Made by a program: the position numbers and the translations under genes. The notes under the pieces were generated by a model that saw only the letters and a list, made by a program, of their open reading frames with translations, was not told the DNA's origin and did not search any database. A DNA stretch of 64,000 nt from Neocallimastix lanati (nom. inval.) (lineage: Eukaryota; Neocallimastigomycota; Neocallimastigomycetes; Neocallimastigales; Neocallimastigaceae), in assembly GCA_016946835.1 (NCBI GenBank), contig JACVTC010000076.1, forward strand, positions 82,501 through 146,500. Direction: 5' to 3'. Position 1 is the stretch's first letter, and each line of letters starts with the position of its first letter. This document shows positions 22,867-38,914 of this stretch, piece after piece.

Positions 22867-23467
22867 AGGTTATAATAATATTGTACCGGAAATGGGACAT
22901 ATGGTGATTGAACATACGAATTGTCCAAGCTTTACTAGTTCAATGCTTGAAGAAATGAGTGGATTAAAGGATAAAAATAACCTCTTGAGTATTGATGATA
23001 AAAATGAGGATAATGATAATAATATGAAACAAATCATTCCAGATATTCAATATGCTACCGTTGAAGTTAATAATGAATTTGATAGTATAGAAATTGAAGA
23101 TGAAGATCAATCCAATGATGATAATAAAAATATGAAACAAATTATTCCGGATATTCAATATGCTACAGTAGAAATAAATAGTGAATTCAATAGTATTGAA
23201 ATTGATGAGGATGATGATTTTAGATCAACTCGTACTAATCCTAGGATAGTCGTTGATATTGATGCTCATCATTCAGTAATGACCTCATCGGATAGTGATG
23301 TAAAGGAATTAAGATCTAGTTATGATTTCTTAGCTATGAGAGATAGTACTGATTACGATGAAATATCAAAAACATATCGAAGGACTTTAAGCGATTCATT
23401 TGATGAAGATAGTCGTGATTCTTTAAGTAGTACAGAATCAGAATCAATTTTACATAAATTAAGATAA
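21067..23467 (+). CDS. Type I single-pass membrane protein, Pro/Asn/Ser-rich ectodomain, Tyr-motif tail
   Basis: Exons 21067-21196 and 21321-23467 (phase 1, joined codon CAA), 758 residues. The N-terminus (LFYLCIIVVVLLIQNGLSQG) is a signal peptide. The ectodomain is Asn-rich, then acidic, then Pro-rich (PPQPPQPPQPPQP), then Ser/Thr/Asn-rich, which would suit heavy O-glycosylation. One TM segment (about FLSVAIKVVIGLAVGGICVA) is followed by KKKFGKKDDDDD. The acidic tail of about 340 residues repeats NMKQIIPDIQYATVE twice (about 23022-23100 and 23130-23208). The layout resembles wall or adhesion sensor proteins of fungi, but no known domain was recognised. The first exon encodes only the signal peptide and 20 residues beyond it. 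Confidence 0.85.
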
Positions 23468-23552
23468 ATATTATATTAATTAATATATATATATATATTT
23501 ATATTTTTCTATCGTTCAATTGGAAAAAAAAAAGGAATTCGAATTAGATTAA

Positions 23553-23630
<78 letters not shown>

Positions 23631-23873
23631 TAAAACAATAAAGAAAAAAATATACTAAAGACAATTATAGATGAATGATTAAATGACAACAATAACATAA
23701 ATAAACAAATAGATAGAAAAACATTTCTGAATTTTTTTTTTTTTTTTTTTAAAAAAAAAGAAAATAATTAAATATATAAATGTATATTATATATTATAGA
23801 TAGATAAATAAATAAATAAAAAAAAAAATAAAAAAAATAAAAAAAATAATATATATAATATTTATAATATTTA

Positions 23874-23907
<34 letters not shown>

Positions 23908-24561
23908 TAAATTTTTTATTTATTTATTATTTTAATAATTGAAATAATGAATCATAATTAGTATTATTATCATTTATATATAATATAATATAATATAATA
24001 TAATATTTAATTATACATATATTTATATATATATTTTATTATTATTAAAACATAATTTTATATAGTTTTAATTATATTTTATTACTTTTTTTTGTATTTT
24101 ACTATTTTAAAAGATTAAATTTTTTATATAAATTATTTAAATAAAAAAAAAAATTATAAATATAAAAAAAAATTATAAATATATATATATATATATATAC
24201 TTTTATATAATAATTTTTATTAAAAAGTGTTAAAAATGGTTTATATTCATTTTTTTTCATAAACAATTAATTTTATTTAAAAGGTTCCTTTTTTTTTTTT
24301 TTTCTTTATAATACTTGATTCTTTTCATATTTATACGAATATTTTTTTTTATTATTTTGTAAAATCTTTTTTTTTTTTTTTTTTAATTCTCTTTTTGTAA
24401 TTTTTTTTTTTTTTTATATTTTTATTTTTGTAAAATATTTTAATATTATATTATCTTCTTACATTTGTAATTATTAAAATATTTTTCTACTTTTTTTAAA
24501 TATATATACATATATATTACATTTATATTCTACATTAAATATAGCTTAAAATAATAATATT

Positions 24562-24591
<30 letters not shown>
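23468..24591. other. Intergenic region between convergent genes
   Basis: Holds an (AAT)n array at about 23553-23632, poly(T) runs and TA repeats. No gene seen. The two flanking genes end toward each other, so this would carry both 3' ends. Confidence 0.6.
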
Positions 24592-24592
<1 letters not shown>

Positions 24593-24786
24593 CAATTTCT
24601 TGATTCTTTTATTTTTTTAATTATTGCATTTTGAACACCTTCCATTTTTCGTTTATGTGTTTGTAGGGATTGTTGCGCTTTCTCATCAGAAATACCAGCA
24701 CCAACTCTATGAAATAAAAAGGAACTTTGTTTTATTCTTCTGGCAGGAAAATCTTTTTTATTTTATTTTTTATTTTTTATTTTAAT

Positions 24787-24829
<43 letters not shown>

Positions 24830-24940
24830 AAAGAACAATTATATAGTTTAAAACATTATATAATTTTTGTCATTACATTATAAAATAAAAAATATATAAA
24901 ATTTTGAAAATATAATTACAATTAAATATATATATAAAAT

Positions 24941-25015
<75 letters not shown>

Positions 25016-25725
25016 GTAATAATAATAGTATTAATTGTAGTATTACCTTTATGGTTATAAATATAAATTGAACTTTTTCCAGTAGAATTATGAATATTTT
25101 TGATTTTATTTCGTATATTTTCTTCCTGTGAATTTGACACCGTTCCATTGGCATTTAAATATCTTAAATTTTGGGGTGAAAATAATTGTTTTTTATTATC
25201 ATTATTATCATCCTCTAAATGATTTAGGTCAATATTATTTTCATTGGTTGTCAATGTAGTAATTATAGGATCTTTTAATAATTGTTCATTGGGAACTACC
25301 TTTTTAGAAATGATTTTTAATACATCACGTTTATTTCTCTTTCTTACATAAGGCTTGATATTTTTTGGTCTTTCCTCATTAATTATTGATATATCTTCAA
25401 AATAATCATCAATGCTATTATTACTATTACTATTACTATTATTATTTTTGTTATTACTATTTTCTATTGTTAAACTGCTCTCCTTATCAATAGATTCTTT
25501 ATGATTTAAAAGAATTCCAGGTATATTATTTTCATTATTAACATTATTATCAACAATTCTTGAGGTTACACTACCTATACTATTTCCTTTTCCATTATTT
25601 ATTATTTGTTCATTATTACTTTTAGTAATTGTTTCAACATTATTATATTTCACCTTGATTGTACTTAAATCATTTAATGATTTTACACCAGGAGGTAATA
25701 GAATTTCATCTTTACGATTTTGCAT
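24592..25725 (-). CDS. Hypothetical protein, basic C-terminus
   Basis: Exons on the minus strand: 25725-25047 and 24752-24592 (stop TGA), phase 1, 279 residues. Not recognised. The start is chosen as the first ATG (MQNRKDEILLPPGVKSLNDL). The middle is Asn/Ser-rich, followed by a basic KPYVRKRNKRDVLK segment. The second exon is ordered and basic (FPARRIKQSSFLFHRVGAG, then KAQQSLQTHKRKMEGVQNAI), so it is probably the conserved part. The 294-nt intron carries an AAT array and a long poly(T)/poly(A) tract; a false frame runs from exon 1 into it. It is divergent from the next gene with 350 bp between starts. Confidence 0.7.
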
Positions 25726-26075
25726 TATTTCATATTTAAATATAGAAAGAAAAAAAAATTAAAAATATAAAAAAGTAAAAATAAAAAAATACATAAAAAC
25801 TATATATAAATAAATATATATATATGAATATATATATATAATCATATATTGAATTTGAATTTTTAATATATATATTTTAAATTATAAATTATAAATTATT
25901 TTATATATTAATTTATTAATATATTTTTTTTCCTTTAATTGTTTTTATTATTAATATTTTTTGGTAAAAAAATTTTTTTTAACCTATTAAATTTTTAGAT
26001 TTAATTTTTATAAATAGTTTTACCTTAAAAAAAAAAAATTTATTTTTTTTCTTCATAAAAATTAAACATAATAAA
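25726..26075. promoter_or_regulatory. Shared intergenic region of a divergent gene pair
   Basis: 350 bp separates two start codons pointing away from each other, so both promoters must lie here. It contains TA repeats and A/T runs only. No defined TATA or operator can be singled out in such A/T-rich sequence. Confidence 0.45.
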
Positions 26076-26625
26076 ATGGATTCTGATGATTTAAAGGATT
26101 CTTTATTAAATTTACTCTCAATATTAAAAAATACCAAAAATATTGACGTACCAAACGATGCAGAGAAAGATTCAATAGAGGATATAGTCGAACAAATACG
26201 TTCAATTTTATGGATGAATTCCAATGTATTATCAAATGATGTTTCAGAAGAATTAGAAGAGGCTTTATCTGGTCTTATAAAGTATTACCCTCAAGACATT
26301 TCAGAAAAAGAAAGTTTTATTATGAGAGTATGGATTAAAAAATTTATAAATAAAAAAAAAAATATTCAAAAATTTATAACAATATATATATACTTTAAAA
26401 TTTTAATTTATATTATTATAAATCTTTTCTTTTTTTTTTATTAAAGTTTAATTTTGAATTAGATTGAAATCTTTATTTTTTTTTTTTTTTTTTTTTTTAT
26501 AATTGAAAATATTATAATTAATAATTAATTAATTATTATTATTATTATGATTTTAAATAAAATGATAAACTATTTTAATTTTATTATAATTTTATTATAT
26601 TAGTATATATTATAATGTTAATATG

Positions 26626-26662
<37 letters not shown>

Positions 26663-27206
26663 CTAATTATTATATATTAATGTATATATATAAAATAGTG
26701 CACCTATTTATTAACGTCCATTTTAAATACACAACAATCTTATAATAAAGAAGAAGAAACTGTAGAAGTAAATAAAAATTCAGATTCCTCCGATGAACTT
26801 TTCTCAAAAATTTTCATAAATAAATTTTCAAACGCTTTTGGTAAAGAATTAAATGATATACAGCAAGTATGTAAAATACTCTTATATACTTTAAATATTT
26901 TAAATATAAAAATACTTTAAATATATTTAACATTATATTATATAATTAATTTTTAAATATAAATATTAAATATATATATATATATTTTGATTTTAAATTT
27001 TAAAAAATTGAATTGATAAAATATGAAAATATAAATCTAAAAAAAAATAAATTTTAATTTTTATTCATATTTGTATAACTTAATCAACTATATAGGAAGA
27101 ACAATTATCTATTAATAAGATGAATTTTTTAGTTCAAAATCTTCAAGATGTAAAAGAATTTTATAAGAATGAAAAAAAATATTGGCTATTAAATGCTAAA
27201 AAATGA
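26076..27206 (+). CDS. Hypothetical acidic helical protein, 176 aa
   Basis: Exons 26076-26327, 26699-26866 and 27096-27206 (TGA), all phase 0, total 531 nt. The start is an in-context ATG after AAT and A-rich leader. The protein is short, acidic and helical (DLKDSLLNLLSILKNTKN, EELEEALSGLIKYYPQD, FINKFSNAFGKELNDIQQ) and ends in a coiled-coil-like segment (KMNFLVQNLQDVKEFYKNEK). No signal peptide or TM. I do not recognise the family; the size and composition would suit a small subunit of a larger complex. Confidence 0.7.
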
Positions 27207-27637
27207 TAGTGATTAAAAAAGAAAATAACATCATTTAATTAATCATTATTATTGCTATTATTTAATAATTTCTATATAACCAATTTATTTAATCGTTTAT
27301 TTATTCATTAATTTATTTGTTTTATAATTGCCAAATCATAAATTACAAAAAATATACATTTAATAGACGCATATATAATCAATATATATAATGGTATTTT
27401 ATTATATATATATTTATATATATATTTTTATATCCCAAAAATAAAAAAAAAATAAAAAAAATAAAAAAAAAAAACTAAAAATAAAAAAATAAAATAAAAT
27501 AAAAATAAAATAGAAATAATATATATATATATATAAGTATAATAACGAAACTTAAACTTAATTTGCATAATATACAAAACCATACTTGAAGGATATATTC
27601 ATATTTTTATAATATATTCTTTTATATCATTTTTATG

Positions 27638-27669
<32 letters not shown>

Positions 27670-28227
27670 TTAGTTTGTTTGTTTGCTAGTGTTAATATTT
27701 GTTGAACCAATATTATTATTTACTATTTTATTCTTTTGTTTTTGTTTTTTTTTTATTTTTTTTTTTTGTTTTTTTTTTAAAAATAATCATAATAGTAATG
27801 ATAATAATTAATATTAATGGCATTTTTATTTTTATTATTTATAAAAAAGGAATAAAAGTATTTATCGTTTATTATTATTATTATTTTTATGACCATTATT
27901 GTGTTTTTATATATTACTCATTGAATTATTCAATTGTTTGTGTTTTTATATATAACTCATTGAATTATTCAATTGTTTATTTTTTATATTATTACCAAAA
28001 TAAAAAAAAAAAAGAAATTTTAAAAAAAATATATATGTTTATACATATATATTTTAATCATAAAAGTATATGTTATTTTAATCATTTAATATGTTAATTA
28101 TACAAAAAAAAAAAATTACATATATATTTAAATTTAAATACAATAAAGAAAAAGGTATAAAACCATAATTAAAATATATATATATAATTTAATTTTATAA
28201 TCCTGACAGTACTATCATACATTTAGT

Positions 28228-28261
<34 letters not shown>
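27207..28261. other. Intergenic low-complexity region
   Basis: A/T-only sequence with poly(A), poly(T) and a near-duplicate of about 46 bp (TTTTTATATATTACTCATTG and its follow-up, 27905-27982). The 132-codon plus frame across it is Phe/Tyr/Ile-only and not coding. A 51-nt poly(T) closes it. Confidence 0.55.
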
Positions 28262-28281
<20 letters not shown>

Positions 28282-28390
28282 TACTGTTCATATCTTTAAT
28301 ATTCTTTGATATATAATCACCTAATTCTTTAGAATCGAGGAATCATTTCAAATATGAATACTAATAATGAAAATTTTCATTTGTACTTTT

Positions 28391-28432
<42 letters not shown>

Positions 28433-28565
28433 AAGAAGTTTATTCATTGTATTTGTTTGAATATTTAGAAGGTTCTTCTTCAACAGAAACATTAGGCTTT
28501 GTGGTACTTGATGTCTTTGTCTCTCTTTGCTTGTCTTTGTTGTACTTATTTATCTATTTTATTTT
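28262..28565 (-). CDS. Unresolved minus-strand coding-like exon(s)
   Basis: On the minus strand the frame from about 28560 to 28440 reads KDKQRETKTSSTTKPNVSVE and ends SNKYNE-stop (stop at 28440-28442), with a plausible TAG acceptor upstream. Lower down, 28355-28275 reads FLDSKELGDYISKNIKDMNS in an open minus frame. Composition is richer in G/C than the surroundings and codon-like, but no complete gene model or family could be assigned. It may be a small gene or a gene remnant. Confidence 0.3.
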
Positions 28566-28566
28566 A

Positions 28567-28611
<45 letters not shown>

Positions 28612-29055
28612 TTAAGAAAGACCTTATTCATTTAAGAATATGTCATGACATGTGTATTTTATAATTTTTTTTATTTTATTTATTTTTTTTTTTTTTTTAC
28701 TAATATTCTTAACATTATTGGTAACATTTATCGTTATATATTACATGATACTATCAAATAAAAAATATATTTTACACTTTTCATTGTAGAATAATATACA
28801 ACGTAATTAACATATAACTATGGTATTTGATAATAGTAAATAATAATAATAAATAATAAATAATAATAATAATAAATAATAAATAATAATATATATTTTT
28901 TTTTTTTTTTAGACTACTTAGAGAATAACTTTATTTAATTTATAATAATAATAAAATTACATGATTTAAATGAAAAAAAAGTAAAATACATGAAATTAAA
29001 TATTATATATTATAATAATTATAAAAGTGCGTTTAGAAGCAATAGTTTTCAAACT

Positions 29056-29445
29056 TTTTCCCATTCATCGATGATAACACCACGTCCATTATCGTTAGTA
29101 TTAATTTCAGTATTAGTGTTATTAAACGAATCTGTATCAAATCTTTCACCGGGAGGTGAAAATCCATGCCTTATATCATTTCGACGTCGACGCTCCATAG
29201 AAACGGTAGATTCAATAGATTCCAACGGAATACCATTTCATCATCAATCTAAAAAAGATCGACAAATTAATGGTATTACGTTTGTTAGAAACTCCGTAAT
29301 CCCCTACAAAATATACGGAATAGTCAACGAGGGTTGATCTTTTGTTTAAAATAATTGTCAACTAAATTATCTTTGTTCCCTATCATTATTAACTTTAATT
29401 TTTTTTCATATATTGAACGTCCATCAAGAAGAGCACTCTATATAA
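29056..29445 (-). pseudogene. Minus-strand coding-like fragments, possible GTPase-type remnant
   Basis: Two minus-strand open segments. The first, at about 29441-29334, starts after a TATAG acceptor-like site and reads ALLDGRSIYEKKLKLIMIG then NKDNLVDNYFKQKIN; GNKD resembles the G4 motif of small GTPases. The second, at about 29202-29056, reads MERRRRNDIRHGFSPPGERF and ends VIIDEWEKV-stop. Frame breaks and stop runs lie between them, and no P-loop exon was found upstream. Either exons of a gene whose other exons I cannot place, or a relic next to the LINE insertion. Confidence 0.3.
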
Positions 29446-29555
29446 AATATATAATAAATATTATTATCATAATCATAATCCTTTTTTTTTTTTTTTTTTT
29501 TTTGGAATCTAAAGAAACATCCAAGGATTTTTTGTTCAATGATCATTGAAAACTT

Positions 29556-29591
<36 letters not shown>

Positions 29592-29614
29592 ATCATCTAG
29601 AAAAAGGTAAAGAT

Positions 29615-29949
29615 TTATTTCTGTAAATTTTTCAATTCTTTACAATCAAAGATCCAGTGAGAAAAGCTAGATACACTAATACCATAACATGGGCAACATT
29701 TAGGGCAATCTTCTGAGACTATTTTTCTTTTTAATGGAAATACTAATGTCAAATTTAAAACCACACCTAATTCGAGAAATCCAAAAAAAATCCTAATTGA
29801 TACTTAGGATATCGAAATGTTAAGTCTTTTTTGATTTCTGAAACAAATCTAAAATCATTCTCCTTTGTAAATAATTCCTTTTTTTTTTTTTTGAGGGTTT
29901 GAAGACATCTCTTTCTCAATAAAACTTTTTTTTTTTTTTTATTTCACTT

Positions 29950-29993
<44 letters not shown>

Positions 29994-31274
29994 CAATTAA
30001 TTTCTTATTCAAAATTCTTTATTCTTTTAGTCCATGAATAAAGGGACATATTAGGAATATTATTAGTGGGATGATTAATTATACATGATGAGCTTTTTCC
30101 ATTTTTCTAAAGCAGTATAATTGAAATATAGCACAGATAACTGAAAGAGAAGGTATTCTCAATTTACAAGTCATATCATAGAGACTAACATAAGAATTAC
30201 GAGATTTAAATCCATAAACTCCAATAAAGTCCTCTATTAATATAATTTTTTTTTTTGAGCTTTAGAGCATCTACTCTTATTTGAACCAAAGAGAGGAGCA
30301 TAATATAGAACAAGACTAAGAATAAACGGAATTAAAACATATTTCTTCAATGGGAGAGGAATGGATTTTATTAATAAGAAATCGAAAGTAACGAAATTTT
30401 AACTTAACATTTAAATTACTGTTTAATTTGGATTGTATAGGTTTCAATTGATAAAAATTCATCAAAAGGAATTACCAAGATAAGTATAGTTGTCAGTTTT
30501 TTAGGTAATTTATTATTACCAATAAAGAAAAGATGGATCTTTCGTAATTTATTGGTTTTAACAAAGTTAATTGGTTGTACATCAAGAGTAGCACATTTAT
30601 TAATTCCAAAAGTCATTTCATTTTTAATAGCCCATTCATGAACCTTATTCAAAATTTCCTTAAGATGCTTGTTTAGATGGAGCAACTAAAACAATATCAT
30701 CGACAAAAAGTTCACCACAACAATATTGAGATTCTAAATATACACCATACACCATACTTATCACAATTATCCAGTATATCATTAATGAATAAATTGAATA
30801 AAATAGGAGATAGAGGGCATCCATGTCTAAACACCACGATTAATCGAAAATTCTTCAGAGAGATTACCATTAAAAAAAAAAAAAAAAAAAGCACGAGCTT
30901 TAGAGGATAGATAAAGATTCCTTCAAAACAGATGACATTTAACTCTGATTCCTAAGTTATATAGTTTGGTCAAAATATTAAAGATAGGTACTGAATCATA
31001 GGCTTTTTTTTTTTTTTTTATTTTTTAAGATAAAGAAAAAGCAAGATAAGTAAAATTTCCTTTAAATTTTCTTCTTTGACATATTTCTCTAATTGGAATA
31101 TATAAACTTATACATTCTTTTTTATTTCTAAATCCAAATTGCGCAGGTCTAACAAATTTATGGTCAAAGGTATATTTAGCAATTCTATTAGTAACTGTCT
31201 TTAAAATAATTTTTAAGCCAACATTAATAAGAGAAATACCATGATAATTATTGCAATCTAAAAGATCACCTTTT

Positions 31275-31324
<50 letters not shown>

Positions 31325-32440
31325 GAATTGATATTATAGAAGCTGAATTCCACTCCTCAGGGAAATTACCATTCCAGATTTTATTAATGAGTAGTGACCA
31401 TCTGAAGAAGCGTCTTTGATTATCGGATAAATCAGATTCACTAAAGAAGGCTCTAAAAAATTTAATTGGGAATTCCATCGGGGCCAGGAACTTTATTATT
31501 TTTTATATCAAGTACTGTGTTTTGAATTTCTCTCATAGTGATAGGATCATTAATATCCCAAGAAGGATTATTATTAGAATTAATTCCAAAATAAATTAAC
31601 CCAGTATTCATTATCCAGACTTTGTTGAGTAACATAAAAAGCTAGTTCACTATAATGTTCAGCAAATCAATTCAATTGATCCGAATGAGAAAATAAATAA
31701 TTACCCTGTTTGTCCCCTAAAAAACACTTGACCAAGTAGAATTAGAGTACATAGGATGAGATAGCTTCTTTAATTTTAACCAAGCATTCCTCACATTTTT
31801 TGTTACGAAAATCATTACACACAGACTTTATCGACTGATGAAATTGTTTTGATTTAATAGAAAATTTAATTGACCTGACTTTACCACATATATTTTTATA
31901 TTCACAAAACAATTTTTAAAAAATCATCAAGGTTTTCAAGATTTAGGACCTAAAGGAAATTTTTTTTTTTGATTTTATAAAATGCAATATGCTTATGCTT
32001 TTCATGAGAAAGTTTCTTGATATAATAAGGGTAGTGGAAAGCTGAACCGTTAGGATCACAAGAAACTCTATAGCATGAACTTTATCACCAACTTTATTTG
32101 CCTTTTCTATAATTTTGTGAACCATTTCATTATTTCATTAGAGCTTAACTCTTCAATATCATCAAATATTCAATAAGAAGATGTGAGAAGTAGTTATTGG
32201 AGAATATTACATTTTTCTTTTCTTTACAACATATACATATATTGGGACCATTTGAATCTTCTAAATGGAGTAGGAACATGAAAACCTTCTGAGTCATCTT
32301 TCTTATAGAAAAGGATAAGAGGAAAGTGGTCAGAAATATCATTGAATGTACTACAACCAGATACCTTATTAATGTATTCCTTCATTTTACGATTAAATAA
32401 AACATGATCAATACAATAATAAATAATAAGAATAATAATT
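29615..32440 (-). mobile_element. Dead LINE (non-LTR retrotransposon), EN-RT-zinc knuckle order
   Basis: Read on the minus strand, fragments follow LINE ORF2 order. An APE-type endonuclease end at about 32300-32420 shows YDHVLFNRKMK-like sequence and SDHFPLIL. The reverse transcriptase start is at about 31480-31330 (PIKFFRAFF, FPEEWNSASIISIPKKK). RT core motifs are GCPLSPILFNLFINDILD at about 30800 and the catalytic FVDD at about 30693-30710. A C-terminal Cys/His block at 29615-29710 (CPKCCPCYG then FSHWIFDC) ends at a stop at 29615-29617. Many stops, frameshifts and inserted A/T runs make it non-functional. Confidence 0.8.
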
Positions 32441-32562
32441 TAATTATTCAATTACTTATTTATTACATTATTATCAAATCGAAAATTTTTAAAAAAATAG
32501 ATATACAATAATAAAAATATTTAATCAATATATATAGGTTTTTAATAATTTAATATGTTAAT

Positions 32563-32600
<38 letters not shown>

Positions 32601-33380
32601 CATATATTTTATTATATAGATATAATAAATACTTTTAAAATTTAAATAAATAATGAATAATTTATATAACAATAATAAATTTTATAATTTTTTTTTTTTT
32701 AATATTATGAATATATAGAGATATAATAATAAATTTTTTGAACAAATATTTTCACTTTTTTATTTTATTTTATTTTATTTTATTTTATTTTATTTTATTT
32801 TATTTTATTTTTTTTTTTTTTTTTTAAAAAAAATTTTTTTGTCAAATCAAAAAAAAAATAAATAAATAAATAAATAAAAATATAAAAATTTTTATATATA
32901 ATATAAAAGAATTATTTATTAAATATGAGTAAATTGAAATGGTATAATTAATTATTAAATTTATTTGATATATATATATGTATTTTTTTTTTTTTTTTTT
33001 TTTTTTTAACTTTGTATTAATGGTATATGCTTATATATGTACATATATATTAATTTTTGTTTGTTTGATTGCTTGTTAAAAATTTTTAAATCATAAATAA
33101 ATTATAAAATGCATTATATATTATATTTTATATACTATGTTTATATACTATATTTATATTTATATTTATATTTATATTAATAAAATAATAATAATAATTT
33201 GTGAGTCTATAATGTGAAATCTTTTTAGTTTTCAATGACTTCGGCTAAAAGAGTTGTATTTTGTGTATGTTTCATATTTTTATCCGTGGTGATAATCAAA
33301 TAGAATTTTTGAAGTTCTGGTTGATTATTAACACACTTTGAAATTTTTTTTTTTTTTTTTAATTTTTTTTTTCATTTTTC

Positions 33381-33442
<62 letters not shown>

Positions 33443-33609
33443 TAAAATTATAAAAAAATTTTTTTAAAAAAATAAACATCATATATAATAATTTTTATTA
33501 ATTAATATTTGTGTGTTGAAATATTATATATATATATATATATATAAAAGGTATAATAATTATTATTCCTTTTTTTTTTTTTTTTATTTATTTATTATTT
33601 TTATTATTA
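32441..33609. other. Intergenic A/T-rich region with TTTTA and AAT arrays
   Basis: Includes a (TTTTA)n array at about 32756-32815 and (AAT)n at about 33383-33441. A slightly GC-richer island near 33200-33340 has no supported frame. No gene called. Confidence 0.5.
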
Positions 33610-36864
<3,255 letters not shown>

Positions 36865-38914
36865 AATTATTATTATTAATTTTTTTTTTCTTTGTTTTTT
36901 TATTTTTATTTTTATTTTTTAATTTCTTTTATTTTTTATTTTATTTTTTTTTCCTTCTAAGTATATATATATTTGTTTTTCTTTTTTTTTTTTTTTTTCT
37001 ATTTTTCTTATTCTTTCTTTTTTTTTTTTAAAAAAAAAATAAAAAAAAAAAAAAAAATGAAAAACAGTATATATTTGGGTAATTGATATTGGATATATTA
37101 GATATTTCTTTTTGATATTTTTATATAATTTTATAATATCAATATATTATATTTGTATATTTCTATTTATATTCTATTTTAATATTTATTTTTTTTTTTT
37201 TTTTGGAAAATAAAATTTTAACCAAAGAAAAAAAATTAGTTTGTATTTCTATTGATGGAATATATGAAGATGGTATAATAATAAATATATCAATATTTGT
37301 TCAGCTTTGTTAATGTTAACTTCGAAGAATAAATCAATTTTTTTATATCATAAAGGATGTTTTTTTTTTTTTTTTTTTTTAAATTGATATATATTACTAA
37401 TATTATTAAAATTATTATTTTAATCTTAATTTGTGATTTTTATATATTATAAAATTGTAAAAATACTATAAAAAAATACCAAAAAAAAATAAAATAAAAT
37501 AAAATAAAAAAAAATACCAAAAAATAGAAAAAATAAAAAATAAAATATCTATATATATATATATATAAAAAAAAAAAATTAAAAAAAAAAATAATAAAAT
37601 TAAGGTAAAATATTAAAAAAAAATTTTTTTTTATTTTTTTTAATAAATAAACTTTTCATTTAAACTAGTTAAAAAATACTTTTTAATTAAAAATATAAAC
37701 ATAAATTTGATTTATTAAAAAAAAAAAATTTTAATTAACTGATTCAAAATAAAAAAAATAAAATAAAAATAAAAATAAAATAGAAATAAAAAAAAATATA
37801 AATATAAATAAAAAATAAAATAAAATAAAATATAAACAATTAAAAAACAATAAGCGTTGTAATAATAAATAATAAATAATTAAAATAAAAATAATTAAAA
37901 TAAAAAATAAAACTAAAATTAATAAATACATTAAAGTCACAATAAATAAATAATAACAAATAATAAAAAGTTTATAATAGCAATTAATGATAATAATAAC
38001 GAATAATAAAAAAGTTAATAAAAAGTTTATAATAGCAATTAATGATAAACAATTAGTAATAAATAATAAATAATAATAAATAATAATTAAGAATAATGAA
38101 TAATGATTAAAAATTAATAATCATTAAATAAAAAATTAAATAAATAAATAATTATCATCATATTCACTATAATTAATATAATTAATAGGCTGATTTATTT
38201 TAAATATTTATATATATCTTTATTTTAATTTTTTAATAAAGAACTTTTAAGTGATGTTAGAATATGATAATACAATTTATTCTATATTTTATAAATATAT
38301 GTCACAAAAATAAATTTTATTAATTACTATTTATTTATTTATATAAATTTATTTAATTTATTTATTTAATTTATTTATTTAATTTATTTATTTATAGCAT
38401 AACAGCAATAATAATTTACTGTATACAAAAAAAAATAAAAAAAAAAAATTCTTATATATACATTACATATATGTAATAAATATATTTATATAACATATAT
38501 GTAATAAATATATTTATATACTTTTAAATAATTAAATAATTATTGTAAAGAACTACATAAAAAAAAAAATTAATATATATAATTAAATAATAATTATTTT
38601 AAAGAACCACATAAAAAAAAATTAATATAATTTTTACATAATAAATTTTTTTTTTAATTCTTTATGTTATTATTTAATAATTTTTTTTATAATAAAGTGT
38701 AGGTAAACTCACTAGAGTATAACCAAATAGAAAATAAATTTTTTATTTTGTTTTATTTCATTTTATTCAATCTGTACTTTATATTCATATTCTACTATTT
38801 ATTTTTTATTTTTTTTTTAATTTTATTTAAATTTTTCTATTTCTATAATTTTTACTATATCTAAAAATTTTATTTGCTAATAAAATAATTAAAAATTATT
38901 TAATTAATGATTAA
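36865..38914. other. Intergenic low-complexity region
   Basis: A/T-only with poly(A)/poly(T) runs and two tandem duplications: TACATTACATATATGTAATA-type units at 38457-38522 and a unit of about 65-70 bp with AAAGAACTACATAAAAAAAA at 38525-38640. One segment at 37215-37370 is more complex: it reads ILYDIKKLIYSSKLTLTKLN on minus and LVCISIDGIYEDGIIINIS on plus. It could hide an exon of the receptor gene, but neither reading could be joined in phase. Confidence 0.4.

Noticed and set aside
27699-28097. 132-codon Phe/Tyr/Ile frame
   Set aside because: Homopolymer and low-complexity A/T DNA without GC-richer coding islands or splice partners.
28990-29337. 115-codon plus-strand frame
   Set aside because: The complementary minus strand reads more protein-like (RRRRNDIRHGFSPPGERF ending in EWEKV-stop); the plus frame appears to be its shadow.
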